Source: Deltaproteobacteria bacterium (GTDB lineage Bacteria > Bdellovibrionota > JACOXK01). Taken from it: a stretch of DNA of 64,000 nt. Positions 1 to 8,436 of the stretch are shown one piece after another. The notes beneath the pieces are model-generated. The model had not been told where the DNA came from. It saw only the letters and a program-made list of their open reading frames with translations, and did not search any database. The position numbers and the translations under genes were made by a program. The stretch lies in the NCBI GenBank assembly GCA_016186995.1, contig JACPKQ010000005.1:1-64000 (forward strand), in the 5' to 3' direction. Position 1 is the stretch's first letter. Every line of letters begins with the position of its first letter.

Positions 1-32
1 TCTCGATCTCTGGGTCTGATACGTAAAGGCAT
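1..32 (-). CDS. Start of a gene leaving the window
   Basis: An ATG at 32 on the minus strand opens a frame reading MPLRIRPRDR that runs off the left edge without a stop. An AAGGAG ribosome binding site lies at 39-44, six bases upstream, which is what makes the start believable. Ten codons are too few to name a product. Confidence 0.5.
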   Translation of the reverse strand, partial: MPLRIRPRDR

Positions 33-95
33 GGAATGCTCCTTGTTATGGGGGGTATGAAAGAATGTGGAAGATAAAAATTACCCCTCTACTAT

Positions 96-735
96 AAGGG
101 GCGGGGAGAGAAGGCCTTTTTGACAACCAGTTACAAAATATTTCTCTCCCCGATACTTGCTATAGGGTCACTTTTTTCTGTAACTTACTGAAATAAATTA
201 AGATTTCCATTTTCTCATGTAGAGTCAAGATTTCTCATACTTTATTCCTTCCTCGATACTTGCTATATGGCCAATTTTCTCCATAACTTCTTGAAACCAA
301 TGGAGATTGCCATTTTCTGAGGGCGATTACCTTCCTAAAATAAAATACCCCCTCAATACTTATGGGCCATAGAGAAGGCTTTTTTGTGCGTTCTTTTTTC
401 TTTCATTTTTTCCCCCTCACTACTTGCTATATGCGCACTTTTTTTTGTAACTTCTTGAAATGAATGAGTGTTTTCATTTTCTGACGGTAGATAGTCTCAA
501 GATAAAATACCCCCTCAATACTTATGGTCGCTAGAGAAGGCTTTTTTGGGGCACGCTTTTTAAAATAATTTCTTCCCCGATACTTGCTATTTGCGTTAAT
601 TTTTCTTCAATCTGTTGAAATAAATGAGTATTCTCATTTTCTGATGGTGGGGCACTCTAAGATAAAATATCTCCTCAATACTTATGGTCGCCAGAGAAAG
701 CTTTTTTGGGGCACGTTTTTTTATTTTTTGTATCA
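96..735. repeat. Degenerate tandem repeat, about 160-bp period
   Basis: This stretch has no convincing gene. Two short motifs recur in alternation. GATACTTGCTAT or a close variant occurs near 152, 255, 419 and 579. CCTCAATACTTATGG followed by AGAGAAGGCTTTTTTG occurs near 350, 512 and 672. The last units are spaced about 160 bases apart. The units are diverged, so this is an old duplication. Each carries an AAGGCTTTTTT run that could act as a weak terminator. The 66-residue frame inside is only what the repeat leaves open. From 735 to 894 nothing else is recognisable. Confidence 0.65.
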
Positions 736-894
736 GAGTCTTGGGAAGCAGACGGTAAGAGTCCTATCAGAAACGATTACTTAGGAATCAAAAAATAGAT
801 TGGTAGGCAGCTTTTCACAGTCTAATTTTTCGGTGGAAGTAGATGCGTTGATTCGGTTAATTTTTCAAAAAATCAAGAGTTGTTATGGATGGTT

Positions 895-1131
895 TTATGT
901 CCCATACTTTTTAGCATATCCCTTTAAAACTTCTCTCATCATTCGTTGATATTTTTGACCATGTTGGGATGCTGTATTTTTAAAAAACAGCACCGTGTTT
1001 TTATCTACTAAAATGGTTATTTTTTGTACTTCACTTTTTGGAAAAAGTTCTTCCGGTGAAGGTAAGAAATCTGGAACCACTCTTAACTTCCCAATAGGCT
1101 TATCTGGATCTCTTTTTATTTTCTTTTTCAT
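895..1131 (-). CDS. brnA: BrnA-like antitoxin (ribbon-helix-helix)
   Basis: A 78-residue protein whose second half (from VQKITILVDKNTVLFFK) has the short strand followed by two helices of CopG/BrnA ribbon-helix-helix repressors. BrnA antitoxins bind and neutralise the BrnT ribonuclease and repress their shared promoter. The gene lies directly downstream of the BrnT-like gene and overlaps its end by 32 bases, the normal toxin-first brnTA order. The basic, proline-containing N-terminal 35 residues probably contact the toxin. The family call is from pattern and context, not from a search. Confidence 0.75.
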   Translation of the reverse strand: MKKKIKRDPDKPIGKLRVVPDFLPSPEELFPKSEVQKITILVDKNTVLFFKNTASQHGQKYQRMMREVLKGYAKKYGT

Positions 1132-1405
1132 ATATTTTCCTTCCTTTTCTCCAATATCCTGCTCCTATGAGTCGGACATAGGGTTCTCTATAGGTGAATC
1201 TAATGGGGGCAACTCTACCATTTATAAGTCCCATAAGATAAAATCGTTGTTCTTCTTGACTGTGTCTTTCATTGATAGCAATGACTCTATCCGGGTCTCT
1301 GAAGGCTTCCGTTGCTTCTTTTAAGTTTAGCCCATGTACTTTCTTATTGAGCTCTGACTTTTCTTCATCCCATTCAAATCGTCCCCAGCGTATAGTTCTA
1401 CCCAT
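1100..1405 (-). CDS. brnT: BrnT-like ribonuclease toxin
   Basis: A 101-residue protein with the BrnT signature: FEWDEEKSELNKKVHG near the N-terminus (family form F-x-W-D-x-x-K-x-x-x-N-x-x-K-H-G), then an EATEAFRDPDR segment, a histidine-containing NERHSQEEQRFYLMG block and a basic C-terminus ending in a tyrosine motif (GRKIYEKE). BrnT toxins are RelE-fold ribonucleases that stop translation under stress. It is first in a two-gene operon with the BrnA-like gene. Such pairs often stabilise accessory regions, which fits the surrounding decayed zone. Confidence 0.8.
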   Translation of the reverse strand: MGRTIRWGRFEWDEEKSELNKKVHGLNLKEATEAFRDPDRVIAINERHSQEEQRFYLMGLINGRVAPIRFTYREPYVRLIGAGYWRKGRKIYEKENKKRSR

Positions 1406-1491
1406 GCATCCATAATATCAAAGAAAAGAATAAAAGCAATATAAAAATATGTATTATTATATGTATATATTGGGCTTAATTATTGATTTTT

Positions 1492-1860
1492 TCAATACTT
1501 GAATAGATTAAATCTCATTACTATGGCAGGGTAAAATAATAAAAAGCTGTAAAGGCTAAGCCCCCAATAAATAATTTCATAGTATAAATTTTTATACTTA
1601 TGCCAATACTTATTTCGATAAGGATCGGAGGAAGGAAGATGTATACTTACAAAAAGTAAAAAATCTAAAATGATGCAATAAATATAAAAAACAATTACAG
1701 CAAATATCAAAAAAAGTAAAACGGTTCGTTTATAATAAACCGCAGGTTCAACCCAACGCCCCGAAATTAGATGCAAAAGGGGTAAGATAAAAACAATCAT
1801 GGCTAGAATGAGGTAGCGATGCTGTTTATCGTAAAAACGCTTTTTAAATTCCTGTATCAT
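1492..1860 (-). CDS. Small integral membrane protein, unknown
   Basis: A 122-residue protein, not recognised. Three hydrophobic stretches are visible: about residues 17-33, 48-74 and 95-115. A basic N-terminus (KKRFYDKQHRY) and a polar loop rich in Tyr, Lys and His (residues 75-93) suggest a cytoplasmic N-terminus. It stands alone: the brnT start is 87 bases further left and a forward gene starts 183 bases to the right. No catalytic motif is visible. Confidence 0.55.
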   Translation of the reverse strand: MIQEFKKRFYDKQHRYLILAMIVFILPLLHLISGRWVEPAVYYKRTVLLFLIFAVIVFYIYCIILDFLLFVSIHLPSSDPYRNKYWHKYKNLYYEIIYWGLSLYSFLLFYPAIVMRFNLFKY

Positions 1861-2042
1861 GATTCATAAAAAGTAGAACATATTTTTGGCTTTAAGGCCA
1901 CGAAAAAGCTCTCATCTAATTTTAATTATTTTCTTCTTTATTTTTTTTTTTTTTTGAATAGACTAAAAATTAGTGAGACGTTTGTAGGTTTAAAAGTTCC
2001 AATTGTAAAATATAAAAAATAAGATGTGAAAGGGGTATTAAA

Positions 2043-2543
2043 ATGAAAAAGCAAGTTGTTTTATTTGTTCTGGTTCTAGGGTTATTGGGATTAGGAAATG
2101 CCTATGCTCAGTCTCAGTTTGGCAAAATGAGTGGAAATACAATTAAGAGTGGCGTTCAAATGCCAGCCGCTGGAAAAGCAACATACAATGACGCTGTTAG
2201 TTCTAGTGATATAGAACATTTTTCAGATCTTCAGATTATAAGTGCACAAATTGTGCTTTTTAAATGGAATGGCTATATTGATCTTACCCGTTATGGGGTA
2301 AAAGCAGGGGATAAAGTATACGAACTTGCACTTCGATCATCTAATGGCCCGGCAATTAGAATTTTGTTTAAATCTAAAGATCGAGCGATGGCTTTATTTT
2401 ATCAAGATGGCATTATGAATAAAGGTACGTCATTTTCTATTACTGGAGACTTTGCCGCTGTCCAAACTACAGATGGTAACAGTCCTTATTACGTATTTGA
2501 TGATGAAGGTACGAGCGATGTGTCCATTGGTTTTAGAAAATAA
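2043..2543 (+). CDS. Secreted protein, unknown
   Basis: A 166-residue protein with a clear signal peptide (MKKQ, hydrophobic core, cleavage after NAYA near residue 22). The mature part is rich in short polar and beta-prone segments and has no cysteine pair or catalytic motif I can name. The start is supported by GAAAGGGG seven bases upstream. A run of 15 or more T lies at about 1940-1955 upstream. The next gene, a broken lipoprotein, follows 31 bases later on the same strand and may share its transcript. Confidence 0.65.
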   Translation: MKKQVVLFVLVLGLLGLGNAYAQSQFGKMSGNTIKSGVQMPAAGKATYNDAVSSSDIEHFSDLQIISAQIVLFKWNGYIDLTRYGVKAGDKVYELALRSSNGPAIRILFKSKDRAMALFYQDGIMNKGTSFSITGDFAAVQTTDGNSPYYVFDDEGTSDVSIGFRK

Positions 2544-2574
2544 ATAATGCCTGTAATATGACACTAGGAGTGTG

Positions 2575-2816
2575 ATGAATATGAAATCTTTATCAAGATC
2601 AATGGTGTTGGTGGGTGTGCTTGGTGTCTTTTTAATGGGGTGTGGCCAGACAAGTACCCCAGGATTGGAACAAACAAATCAAGCAATTACTGAAACCGGG
2701 AATACGAGTGACCAAGAGCAACAAAGAACGACTACTTTGATGCACCAACAAGAAGAAAGCCTTTTACTATTGTATCAGTAACTGAAGCTGGCTTAGCTCA
2801 AATGGATCAGAATTAG
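2575..2816 (+). pseudogene. Frameshifted small lipoprotein
   Basis: The first frame encodes a lipoprotein signal with lipobox FLMGC and a Thr/Gln/Glu-rich mature part, but it degenerates after about residue 53 and stops at 2779-2781. The frame starting near 2724 carries a sensible continuation (YFDAPTRRKPFTIVSV then TEAGLAQMDQN) that ends at a TAG at 2814-2816. The simplest reading is a single indel between about 2715 and 2730 in a gene of roughly 80 codons. AGGAG at 2566-2570 serves the start; GTG 2572 and ATG 2581 are alternatives. A sequencing error would look the same. Confidence 0.55.
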
Positions 2817-2870
2817 ACAAATTTTCTTTTCTAGTGGCAGTAAAAATTATTATTAAATTATTTTTTGATT

Positions 2871-3404
2871 TTAGCTTTTTTTATTAATTTTATACTCTTT
2901 TGTACCATTGTGTAATTGGAATCCTATACCACCCCATGGTATTGATTTCCCATCAGCTCTGATTAAATATGTAAATTCCAGAAACCATGAAAGTCCATTA
3001 TTTGACCAAAACTGGAGCCCAACTCCTGGATTGAAATACCAAGTATTTACTTTATCATAAAAAGTTGTTCCAACATCTCCTGTGAACCCTTTTCTTCCTT
3101 CTTTGCCAGATAAATAACCAACAGAAAATGTACCATAGGGTGAAGTTGATTTTTTATAAAAGGCATGTCCCTTCAAAGAAGTATAAAGAGCATGTTTATA
3201 GAATGCAGTACCTGCCCCTGCTCCCAAGCTCATCCAATCAGTAAAATGATGATCTGCTCTAATTCCAAGTCCCACACCGGATCCTAGTAATGTTTGAACC
3301 TACCCCGCATGGGTTATAGACTTTCGGTTGATGGGTTCAGTATATCCATAAATCGTAAAAAATAACAGATTGCTTATCAATACAATAGCAATGATTCTGT
3401 ACAT
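2871..3404 (-). pseudogene. Outer-membrane barrel-like protein with in-frame amber
   Basis: The open frame from 3275 lacks a start signal, but reading upstream in the same frame gives GSGLLTQV backwards to a TAG codon at 3302-3300. Before that there is a complete signal peptide starting at ATG 3404 (MYRIIAIVLISNLLFF...). So one TAG, 34 codons in, interrupts an otherwise continuous gene of about 177 codons. The mature part alternates aromatic and glycine residues (LGAGAGTAFYKH, TFSVGYLSG, FNPGVGLQFW, WGGIGFQLH), as in small beta-barrel outer-membrane proteins. It is either a fresh nonsense pseudogene or a sequence error. Confidence 0.6.
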
Positions 3405-3523
3405 AAAAAAATTATGACATTGGTGACCTAAAAAATCTACAATATTTTATTTCATGGTCTCAATTTATATAACATCCCTATTTTGGACTTACTTTTTTAT
3501 AGGTGTTTTTCAAGTGGTAAGGT

Positions 3524-3720
3524 TTTTCAATCCCTCAATAACTACCCTCTGGCTGGTGGAAGTATGTACTGAAGTCCTTAGTGCAGTTCGGCCTAGACTT
3601 TGGAATGGGAACGACAGGCTTTGTACCATCTTATTAGTAATTGCCCCCAAGCCTTTTTCAAAAGAAGTTAGCCACTCAATAACGCACCGCCAGAGAATGG
3701 TATCGATGCAGAAGAAAAAT
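3524..3720. repeat. Degenerate dispersed repeat, copy 1
   Basis: The 480 bases from 3405 to 3885 hold no convincing gene. This part resembles 7922-8060. Both have GCCTAGACT, then a similar 15-base spacer, ACAG, CT and GTACCATC, and both carry a CTCAATAAC or TTCAATAAC block followed by a purine-rich GATGCxGAAxAAAAT stretch. A 97-residue frame crosses it but has no ribosome binding site or protein-like composition. The origin is unknown. Confidence 0.4.
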
Positions 3721-3885
3721 GCATCTCTACCTTCATGGAGGGGATAATAGAAACCGTCGTGTGGAGTTCAATCTATTTTAAAGCCCGATGCTCACTTAAA
3801 AGCGCAAAATGGAGAGTATCTGTGTGATTGAGACTAAGACACTTTTGAGTATTTATGGCCACAACGTTTTTGATAGATGGTAAAG

Positions 3886-4512
3886 CTAACTCGAATTTAA
3901 TGGGTATCTCATAAGAAGATATACTGTGTAAATCGTTATAACCAGAACAATGGAAAAGAAAAATGTAATAAAAAATATTAATTGGAGCTGATAATTCTCC
4001 AAATTTCCTTTAAATCCCAAACAAATAGCAGTGACTATTAGAAATAAGGAATTGATAATAATCGACCTCCAAACCCATTTTTGGTTTTCTTTTTGATTCC
4101 TTTCACATATTTTATAGTTTTCTCGATCTATATCTTCTTTTTCAAATGTTTGTTGAAGTGTCTTATTTTCTTTAAAAACCTGATTTTGAATTATTTTTTC
4201 TCTTATTTTGTTTAAAATTTTAGTTGTGATCGGTACGTTTAATAGAGCATCAATTTCTGGTAAAACGTATTTCTTTAGTATGTCATTCTTATTACAAATT
4301 TCCCGATAAAAAATTAATTCATGCCATTTTACAATACGCTTTGCTTCTTGGAGCCTTTGGCTGGCAAAGACATAGATGGCAGCAACCACAGCCATTATGG
4401 CGGCTGTTCCCTGGAGAGCCGCGCTGATAAAGTACAAATACGCTTGCTCATCCATATATGTCTTTTTAACCCCTCTATTCCTTTCTATATCACCTTGAAT
4501 TGTTTGATTCAA
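3886..4512 (-). CDS. Three-helix membrane protein, unknown
   Basis: A 208-residue protein, not recognised. One membrane helix lies at about residues 26-50 (YFISAALQGTAAIMAVVAAI). A long charged stretch from 51 to 145 is probably cytoplasmic and coiled-coil prone (NKIREKIIQNQVFKENKTL). A helical hairpin follows at about 148-168 and 176-200. This layout resembles small anchors or sensors in accessory regions, but no catalytic residues are visible. MDEQAYLYF at residue 21 is an alternative start that would remove a polar lead. Confidence 0.5.
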   Translation of the reverse strand: MNQTIQGDIERNRGVKKTYMDEQAYLYFISAALQGTAAIMAVVAAIYVFASQRLQEAKRIVKWHELIFYREICNKNDILKKYVLPEIDALLNVPITTKILNKIREKIIQNQVFKENKTLQQTFEKEDIDRENYKICERNQKENQKWVWRSIIINSLFLIVTAICLGFKGNLENYQLQLIFFITFFFSIVLVITIYTVYLLMRYPLNSS

Positions 4513-4746
4513 ATTGGGAAGACTATAAGAAGTATTTAGGACAAAAGCTATAATTGCAAAATTTTCAGTGTTTTGGACTTAGATGCTAATTTGGTGTCTG
4601 TAAAAAAGGCACCTTTAAGATGATGCGCACATTATCCTTTTGACTTCAAACTGAGTAGTTATTGAAAGTCCAAGCTTGTTTCCTGATGATCCGTTTATAA
4701 ACGTATCATCTTGACGCTAACATAGTGTATTGTTAAATACACACTA

Positions 4747-5454
4747 ATGCTCATTGGACGTTTTGAAGGTAGTTATCTAAGAATTGTGACCGCATGGATC
4801 TTGATATTTTTTTTACACTTTGGATCATCTACAGTCCTGGCAGGTACCTGGTCTCGTATATCAGAAACAGTTCTCAAATTTGAGGGGGAAGTAATCAAGG
4901 GTGACATTGAACGCTTTGTGGAAATTTATAAGCCAACTGATAGAGCGCTTATTGTTAACTCAAAGGGTGGCGATGCACAAATAGGTGTAAAACTTGGTAT
5001 TATTCTCCATGAAAAAAATATTGACGTCATCGTAGATGGTATTTGTGCATCCTCTTGTGCAAATTATATTTTCATTGCGGCACAAAATAAGAATATACGT
5101 TCAGGTATTGTTGGATATCATGGTAACATTACAGCTTTTTTAAAATTTGATTGGGAAAAGACGGCTAAAGAATTGAAAGAGGAACAAGGCATGAATGATG
5201 AGCAAGTTGAACTCTTTAGACAGCAGTTAGAACAATCTAGTAGACTTGAACAAGATTTTTTGGTCGATGTAGGCGTTTCACAAGACCTTTTTGACCGGAG
5301 TCAGCAATCAGACAAGGGCAAGGGAGATGGAGAAAACTATGCACTTTTTTTACCTTCTCCTGAAAGTTTCGAGAAATACGGGATTGCAAACGTGACTGGC
5401 AATCAAGATTTAGTATTTGCTCAACAGTTAAAAGTTAAAATGCTTTATGAGTGA
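4747..5454 (+). CDS. ClpP/crotonase-fold periplasmic protein (COG3904-like)
   Basis: A 235-residue protein with an N-terminal signal or anchor helix (about residues 12-32) and a serine-protease-like fold of the ClpP/SppA superfamily. Visible blocks are NSKGGDAQIGVKLG (residues 71-84, oxyanion-loop type GGD), DGICASSCANYIFIAA (98-112, nucleophile region with S102/S103 between two cysteines) and GYHGN (123-127, candidate catalytic His125). These match the predicted periplasmic proteins of COG3904. Whether it is a protease is unproven. The last codons overlap a strong palindrome that probably ends the transcript. Confidence 0.7.
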   Translation: MLIGRFEGSYLRIVTAWILIFFLHFGSSTVLAGTWSRISETVLKFEGEVIKGDIERFVEIYKPTDRALIVNSKGGDAQIGVKLGIILHEKNIDVIVDGICASSCANYIFIAAQNKNIRSGIVGYHGNITAFLKFDWEKTAKELKEEQGMNDEQVELFRQQLEQSSRLEQDFLVDVGVSQDLFDRSQQSDKGKGDGENYALFLPSPESFEKYGIANVTGNQDLVFAQQLKVKMLYE

Positions 5455-5486
5455 AGCTCCCCGACGCTTGCGTCGGGGAGCTTCAC
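5451..5486 (+). terminator. Perfect 17-bp palindrome over the stop codon
   Basis: GTGAAGCTCCCCGACGC and its exact reverse complement are separated by TT. The left arm contains the TGA stop of the preceding gene. The hairpin is very stable, but the following TTAAAAAATAG is not a strong T-tract, so it may be a palindromic repeat working as transcript end or stabiliser rather than a classic intrinsic terminator. Confidence 0.6.
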
Positions 5487-5501
5487 TTAAAAAATAGCTA
5501 A

Positions 5502-5530
5502 TTGACAATTAAAATTTATTTTTACATACT
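5502..5530 (+). promoter_or_regulatory. Sigma-70-like promoter
   Basis: A consensus TTGACA at 5502-5507 is followed, after 17 bases, by CATACT at 5525-5530 (4 of 6 to TATAAT). It lies just after the upstream hairpin and points into the next gene pair. It argues that translation starts at 5562 rather than at the TTG at 5502, which is the -35 box itself. Confidence 0.55.
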
Positions 5531-5561
5531 TTGCCCCTCAATGAGGGGCATAAGGCAGTTA

Positions 5562-6953
5562 ATGTTAGTTTTCTTCTTGAGTTTTCTTTCAACTCATTTA
5601 TTTTCCGCGCAATCCTTTTCCACGCAATCCTATGTTTCATTAAATACAGATTCAAATGCTTTACTCACATCCGTTAAAATCTTTGAAAGTTTAGCTTCTG
5701 CTAGAAAAATCGAAGTTCAAGTTTCAGATAAAAAAAGCTTAGCGGAGTTAAAGCTCTTAAGCTTTGAACCTTATGTGTTACCCTGGGAAGGCAATGTCGC
5801 TCTCATTTATAAAGGGCAAGCTCCTTCCAAAAATGCGCTTCAAATAAGCTCTGAAAGTGAGTTTTTAAGCTCATTGAAACAGGCATTCTCTTTTGATTCA
5901 GTTAAAGAACAAGGATTTGTTTATGAATTGGCTCAGGAAAATGGAACAAAAGACATCTTTGTTCTGTTAGTAGCCAAATCAAAAAATGAATTGACGATTT
6001 CTCTCTATAAGAATTCTCTAACATCCATCCTCGAAACGGCTCATTTTTCTAAAAAAGATTTTTCTGAGTTGAATTTTCAAGTGAAACTTGCTGACCTTCT
6101 TGTAAAGAATACATTTAGTAGAAATGATATTAACTGGGATAGAGTGAAGGGTGAGTTGAAAAATGTAAATAAAGCCTCTTTATATACATTCTCACAAATT
6201 GACTCTGAGAAAAAAATAAAACAGAGTGCGGTTTATGATTTTAAAGTCTTGACGGATGGCCCACTGTCAGTTTCAGGTTCTCCGACCTTAGATAGTTTTT
6301 TAACCCAAGCAAGTTTTGTTAAAAAAGGCGTAAAATTTGTGCTTTCATTAAGACGGATGGTTGTTTCAGGGCAGTCAGAACTTCTTGCTTATTTAAAAGA
6401 AAATTTTATTCGGGATTCCAATATCATTAATGATGATAAAGATTTACTCGCCAAAGTTTCTGATACATTTAACAGTGAAGCTAAAAGTGTAAAATTTAAA
6501 TTTTTAAAAGCTGATTTGGAAAAAGCCATTCTATTAGTAGACGATGTTTCAATCGGAAATGCGGTGGATTCCATCATCGCCTATTTCGAACCTTTTTCAT
6601 GGGAAATGATGCCGCTGAATTTGAGAGATCGAAGTGATTTAGTCGATGGATTAAAAGATGTGATTGTAAGTGCTATGCGTCTTGGCATTCAAGACGTTGA
6701 ACTTTTGTCCCTTGCAGATCAGTTCTTAAATCCGTCCAAATCTGCATCTCCCTTTAACCCTGAAGGATTTCAAGCACTGAATGCACCAAAAGATACAATC
6801 ATTAGCAGAAAAAGAGTAAACTTGAGTGAAATGATGCCAGCGTATTTATCTGCCTTACTCAGCGTGATCGATAAAACGATTTTTGTGGATCTGTATGTTG
6901 GGGCCATCAACGGCAAAGTCAAGCAGTGGATACAAATTGGGAGTGAGTCATGA
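5562..6953 (+). CDS. Large secreted protein, unknown
   Basis: Read from ATG 5562 this is a 463-residue protein with a signal peptide (MLVFFLSFLSTHLFSAQS, cleavage near residue 17). The longest frame starts at a TTG at 5502, but that codon belongs to the promoter; ATG 5541 is a second alternative. AGGGG and AAGGC upstream of 5562 favour it. The mature part is mixed alpha/beta with many Ser, Lys and Leu, without cysteines or a recognisable motif. It overlaps the next gene (a lipoprotein) by four bases (ATGA), so the two are translationally coupled and probably act together at the periplasmic face. No family recognised. Confidence 0.65.
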   Translation: MLVFFLSFLSTHLFSAQSFSTQSYVSLNTDSNALLTSVKIFESLASARKIEVQVSDKKSLAELKLLSFEPYVLPWEGNVALIYKGQAPSKNALQISSESEFLSSLKQAFSFDSVKEQGFVYELAQENGTKDIFVLLVAKSKNELTISLYKNSLTSILETAHFSKKDFSELNFQVKLADLLVKNTFSRNDINWDRVKGELKNVNKASLYTFSQIDSEKKIKQSAVYDFKVLTDGPLSVSGSPTLDSFLTQASFVKKGVKFVLSLRRMVVSGQSELLAYLKENFIRDSNIINDDKDLLAKVSDTFNSEAKSVKFKFLKADLEKAILLVDDVSIGNAVDSIIAYFEPFSWEMMPLNLRDRSDLVDGLKDVIVSAMRLGIQDVELLSLADQFLNPSKSASPFNPEGFQALNAPKDTIISRKRVNLSEMMPAYLSALLSVIDKTIFVDLYVGAINGKVKQWIQIGSES

Positions 6954-7903
6954 CAGCTTTCAAAAAAAAAATGGGCTTTTTGATGTTGCTCACATCATTT
7001 TGTTTCATCACAGCTTGTAGTAAATATTCCACGACCAATCATTTGTATCCAGAAATTCAAACTCCTGAATTAAAAATTTATGCGGCGATGCTTGTCATCC
7101 ACGAATTGCTTCAAGCCAATGGGGGAGCGCAATCTTTGTCTCTTACCGTGACTCAATCACAGGAATTGAGTCTTCATCATTATAACAGTGGTGCAAAACC
7201 TGCATTTAGTCAAACGTATCCGAGGGTTCACAGTTGGTTTCATGCCAATGTTGTGACGGTTGACGGAGCAGGTTTGTCTTCTCCTCTCTCCGTTGCAGGA
7301 CATGCTTGGAGGGAGCAGAGGGGGTATATAGATAAGCCCGGCAAATTGGGTGCCCCTGTACATAATCAATCGCAAGCTGGGCTTTTAAGTAGCAATCGAT
7401 TGTCGGATATTTCAGGCAGTTCTTATTCCAAGTTGGCGGCGGAGCCCGTTGAATATCTCGATTCTGTCAATTTAAAGAGACATTCGTTTTGGACTCACCA
7501 TTCGTTTTGGACTCAATATTATGGCCAAGTTCCTCAAAGTTTAGCGACGGTTACAAAAGGTGTTTTTTATTCACATACCATTGGATTTACAGAACCGACA
7601 GCGCCTGTGACCCTGGCTTATTATCCGAATGGCCCATTCCAGGGAACAATTCCTTCTTATACGGTGGATTCGCTAAAAACGCCGGTTACTCGCATTTTAG
7701 ACAGTAATGGCCAGCTCTACACAGACACCGCTGCACGCATGATCGTAGACGGGGCAGTGGATAGTGTGAATAATGAGGTGGTCGCGGTCATTGAGTTCGG
7801 CAGCTATCAGTACGGTCGTTTTTTCATTCGAAATTTGAACCAAGCGACTTCAATGCTTGAACTCAATTTACTCAGCACTCCTCAGAAGAAAACAACTCCG
7901 TAA
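6950..7903 (+). CDS. Lipoprotein, unknown
   Basis: A 317-residue protein with a lipoprotein signal: basic start, hydrophobic core, lipobox FITAC with Cys23. The mature part is His-, Ser- and Tyr-rich with beta-prone stretches. One oddity is an 18-bp direct tandem duplication giving HSFWTHHSFWTQ around residues 178-189, probably a recent slippage event that kept frame. It overlaps the upstream secreted protein by ATGA and forms a two-gene operon with it. No family recognised. Confidence 0.65.
   Translation: MTAFKKKMGFLMLLTSFCFITACSKYSTTNHLYPEIQTPELKIYAAMLVIHELLQANGGAQSLSLTVTQSQELSLHHYNSGAKPAFSQTYPRVHSWFHANVVTVDGAGLSSPLSVAGHAWREQRGYIDKPGKLGAPVHNQSQAGLLSSNRLSDISGSSYSKLAAEPVEYLDSVNLKRHSFWTHHSFWTQYYGQVPQSLATVTKGVFYSHTIGFTEPTAPVTLAYYPNGPFQGTIPSYTVDSLKTPVTRILDSNGQLYTDTAARMIVDGAVDSVNNEVVAVIEFGSYQYGRFFIRNLNQATSMLELNLLSTPQKKTTP
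7481..7516 (+). repeat. 18-bp in-frame tandem duplication
   Basis: CATTCGTTTTGGACTCAC at 7481-7498 is followed directly by the same 18 bases with one final change at 7499-7516. It duplicates six codons inside the lipoprotein gene. Confidence 0.9.
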
Positions 7904-7921
7904 GTCTCTTTCATTAAAATC

Positions 7922-8060
7922 AGAGTCTGGGAACGATCTGCCTAGACTATGAAACGAAGGTTACAGCCTGAGTACCATCCTGTTTTTAAGGGGACAAAAT
8001 TTTTCTACCCTTCAATAACTGCCTTTTCAGAGTCGAAGTAGATGCGGAAAATATTTCCTA
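7922..8060. repeat. Degenerate dispersed repeat, copy 2
   Basis: The 388 bases from 7904 to 8291 have no gene before the short peptide at 8292. This part shares GCCTAGACT...ACAG...GTACCATC and TCAATAACTGCC...GTAGATGCGGAAAAT with 3524-3720. It also shares GAAGTAGATGCG with 836-847. A short dyad, AGGAAT at 8199-8204 and ATTCCT at 8211-8216, lies further right and could be an operator. Confidence 0.4.
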
Positions 8061-8238
8061 AAAATCCAAGTCGTTAACTGATTGAGCATTTTGGGACAGC
8101 GACAGACTGCAATTCATCTTATTTTTTTGTCGGAAGAGATTTTTCAGTAGTGCTCCAGAGATAACAAATAACATTTCCTATCGACGCCACTTTCGATTAG
8201 GAATTTGACCATTCCTTAATTTTGTTTTTCCTCTTCAA

Positions 8239-8284
8239 CCTCTTTTTTGTTGTCCATCCTTGGGTGAGACAACAAAAAAGGAGG
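8239..8284 (+). promoter_or_regulatory. Hairpin hiding a ribosome binding site
   Basis: CCTCTTTTTTGTTGTC at 8239-8254 pairs with GACAACAAAAAAGGAGG at 8268-8284, with one extra G in the second arm. The second arm contains the AGGAGG that sits seven bases before the ATG at 8292. In RNA the site would be closed, so translation of the peptide would need refolding, an upstream ribosome or a trans-acting partner. Confidence 0.6.
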
Positions 8285-8291
8285 TTCTCAG

Positions 8292-8408
8292 ATGACAAAC
8301 AAAACAAATCAAAAGTATCAAATCCCTACTTATCTCAAGTGGATAGCGGTATCGGCAGCATGCTTGATCTTAAAGCTCATCATTGATGTCTGCTTTCTGC
8401 CGCTGTAA
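8292..8408 (+). CDS. 38-residue hydrophobic peptide
   Basis: A 38-codon frame behind the strongest Shine-Dalgarno in the region (AAGGAGG, spacing 7). The N-terminal 16 residues are polar and basic. Residues 17-38 form one membrane helix (WIAVSAACLILKLIIDVCFL). It resembles type I toxins or small membrane regulators in shape only; no family is recognised. The ribosome binding site is inside a hairpin. It could also be the surviving start of a longer gene cut off by the repeats that follow. Confidence 0.45.
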   Translation: MTNKTNQKYQIPTYLKWIAVSAACLILKLIIDVCFLPL

Positions 8409-8436
8409 TTCAAAGGCAGGCTTCGGGGGACTCAAA

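Noticed and set aside
96-735. Possible CRISPR array
   Set aside because: The recurring motifs are short, diverged and about 160 bases apart, with no 25-40-bp repeat and spacer pattern and no cas gene.
584-784. 66-residue frame in the left repeat array
   Set aside because: It lies entirely in repeat units, has no ribosome binding site and its composition follows the repeat.
3300-3302. TAG read as pyrrolysine
   Set aside because: No Pyl machinery is in the window and the gene is not of a known Pyl family; a mutation or error is simpler.
3454-3747. 97-residue forward frame
   Set aside because: No start signal, no protein-like pattern, and it covers a degenerate repeat.
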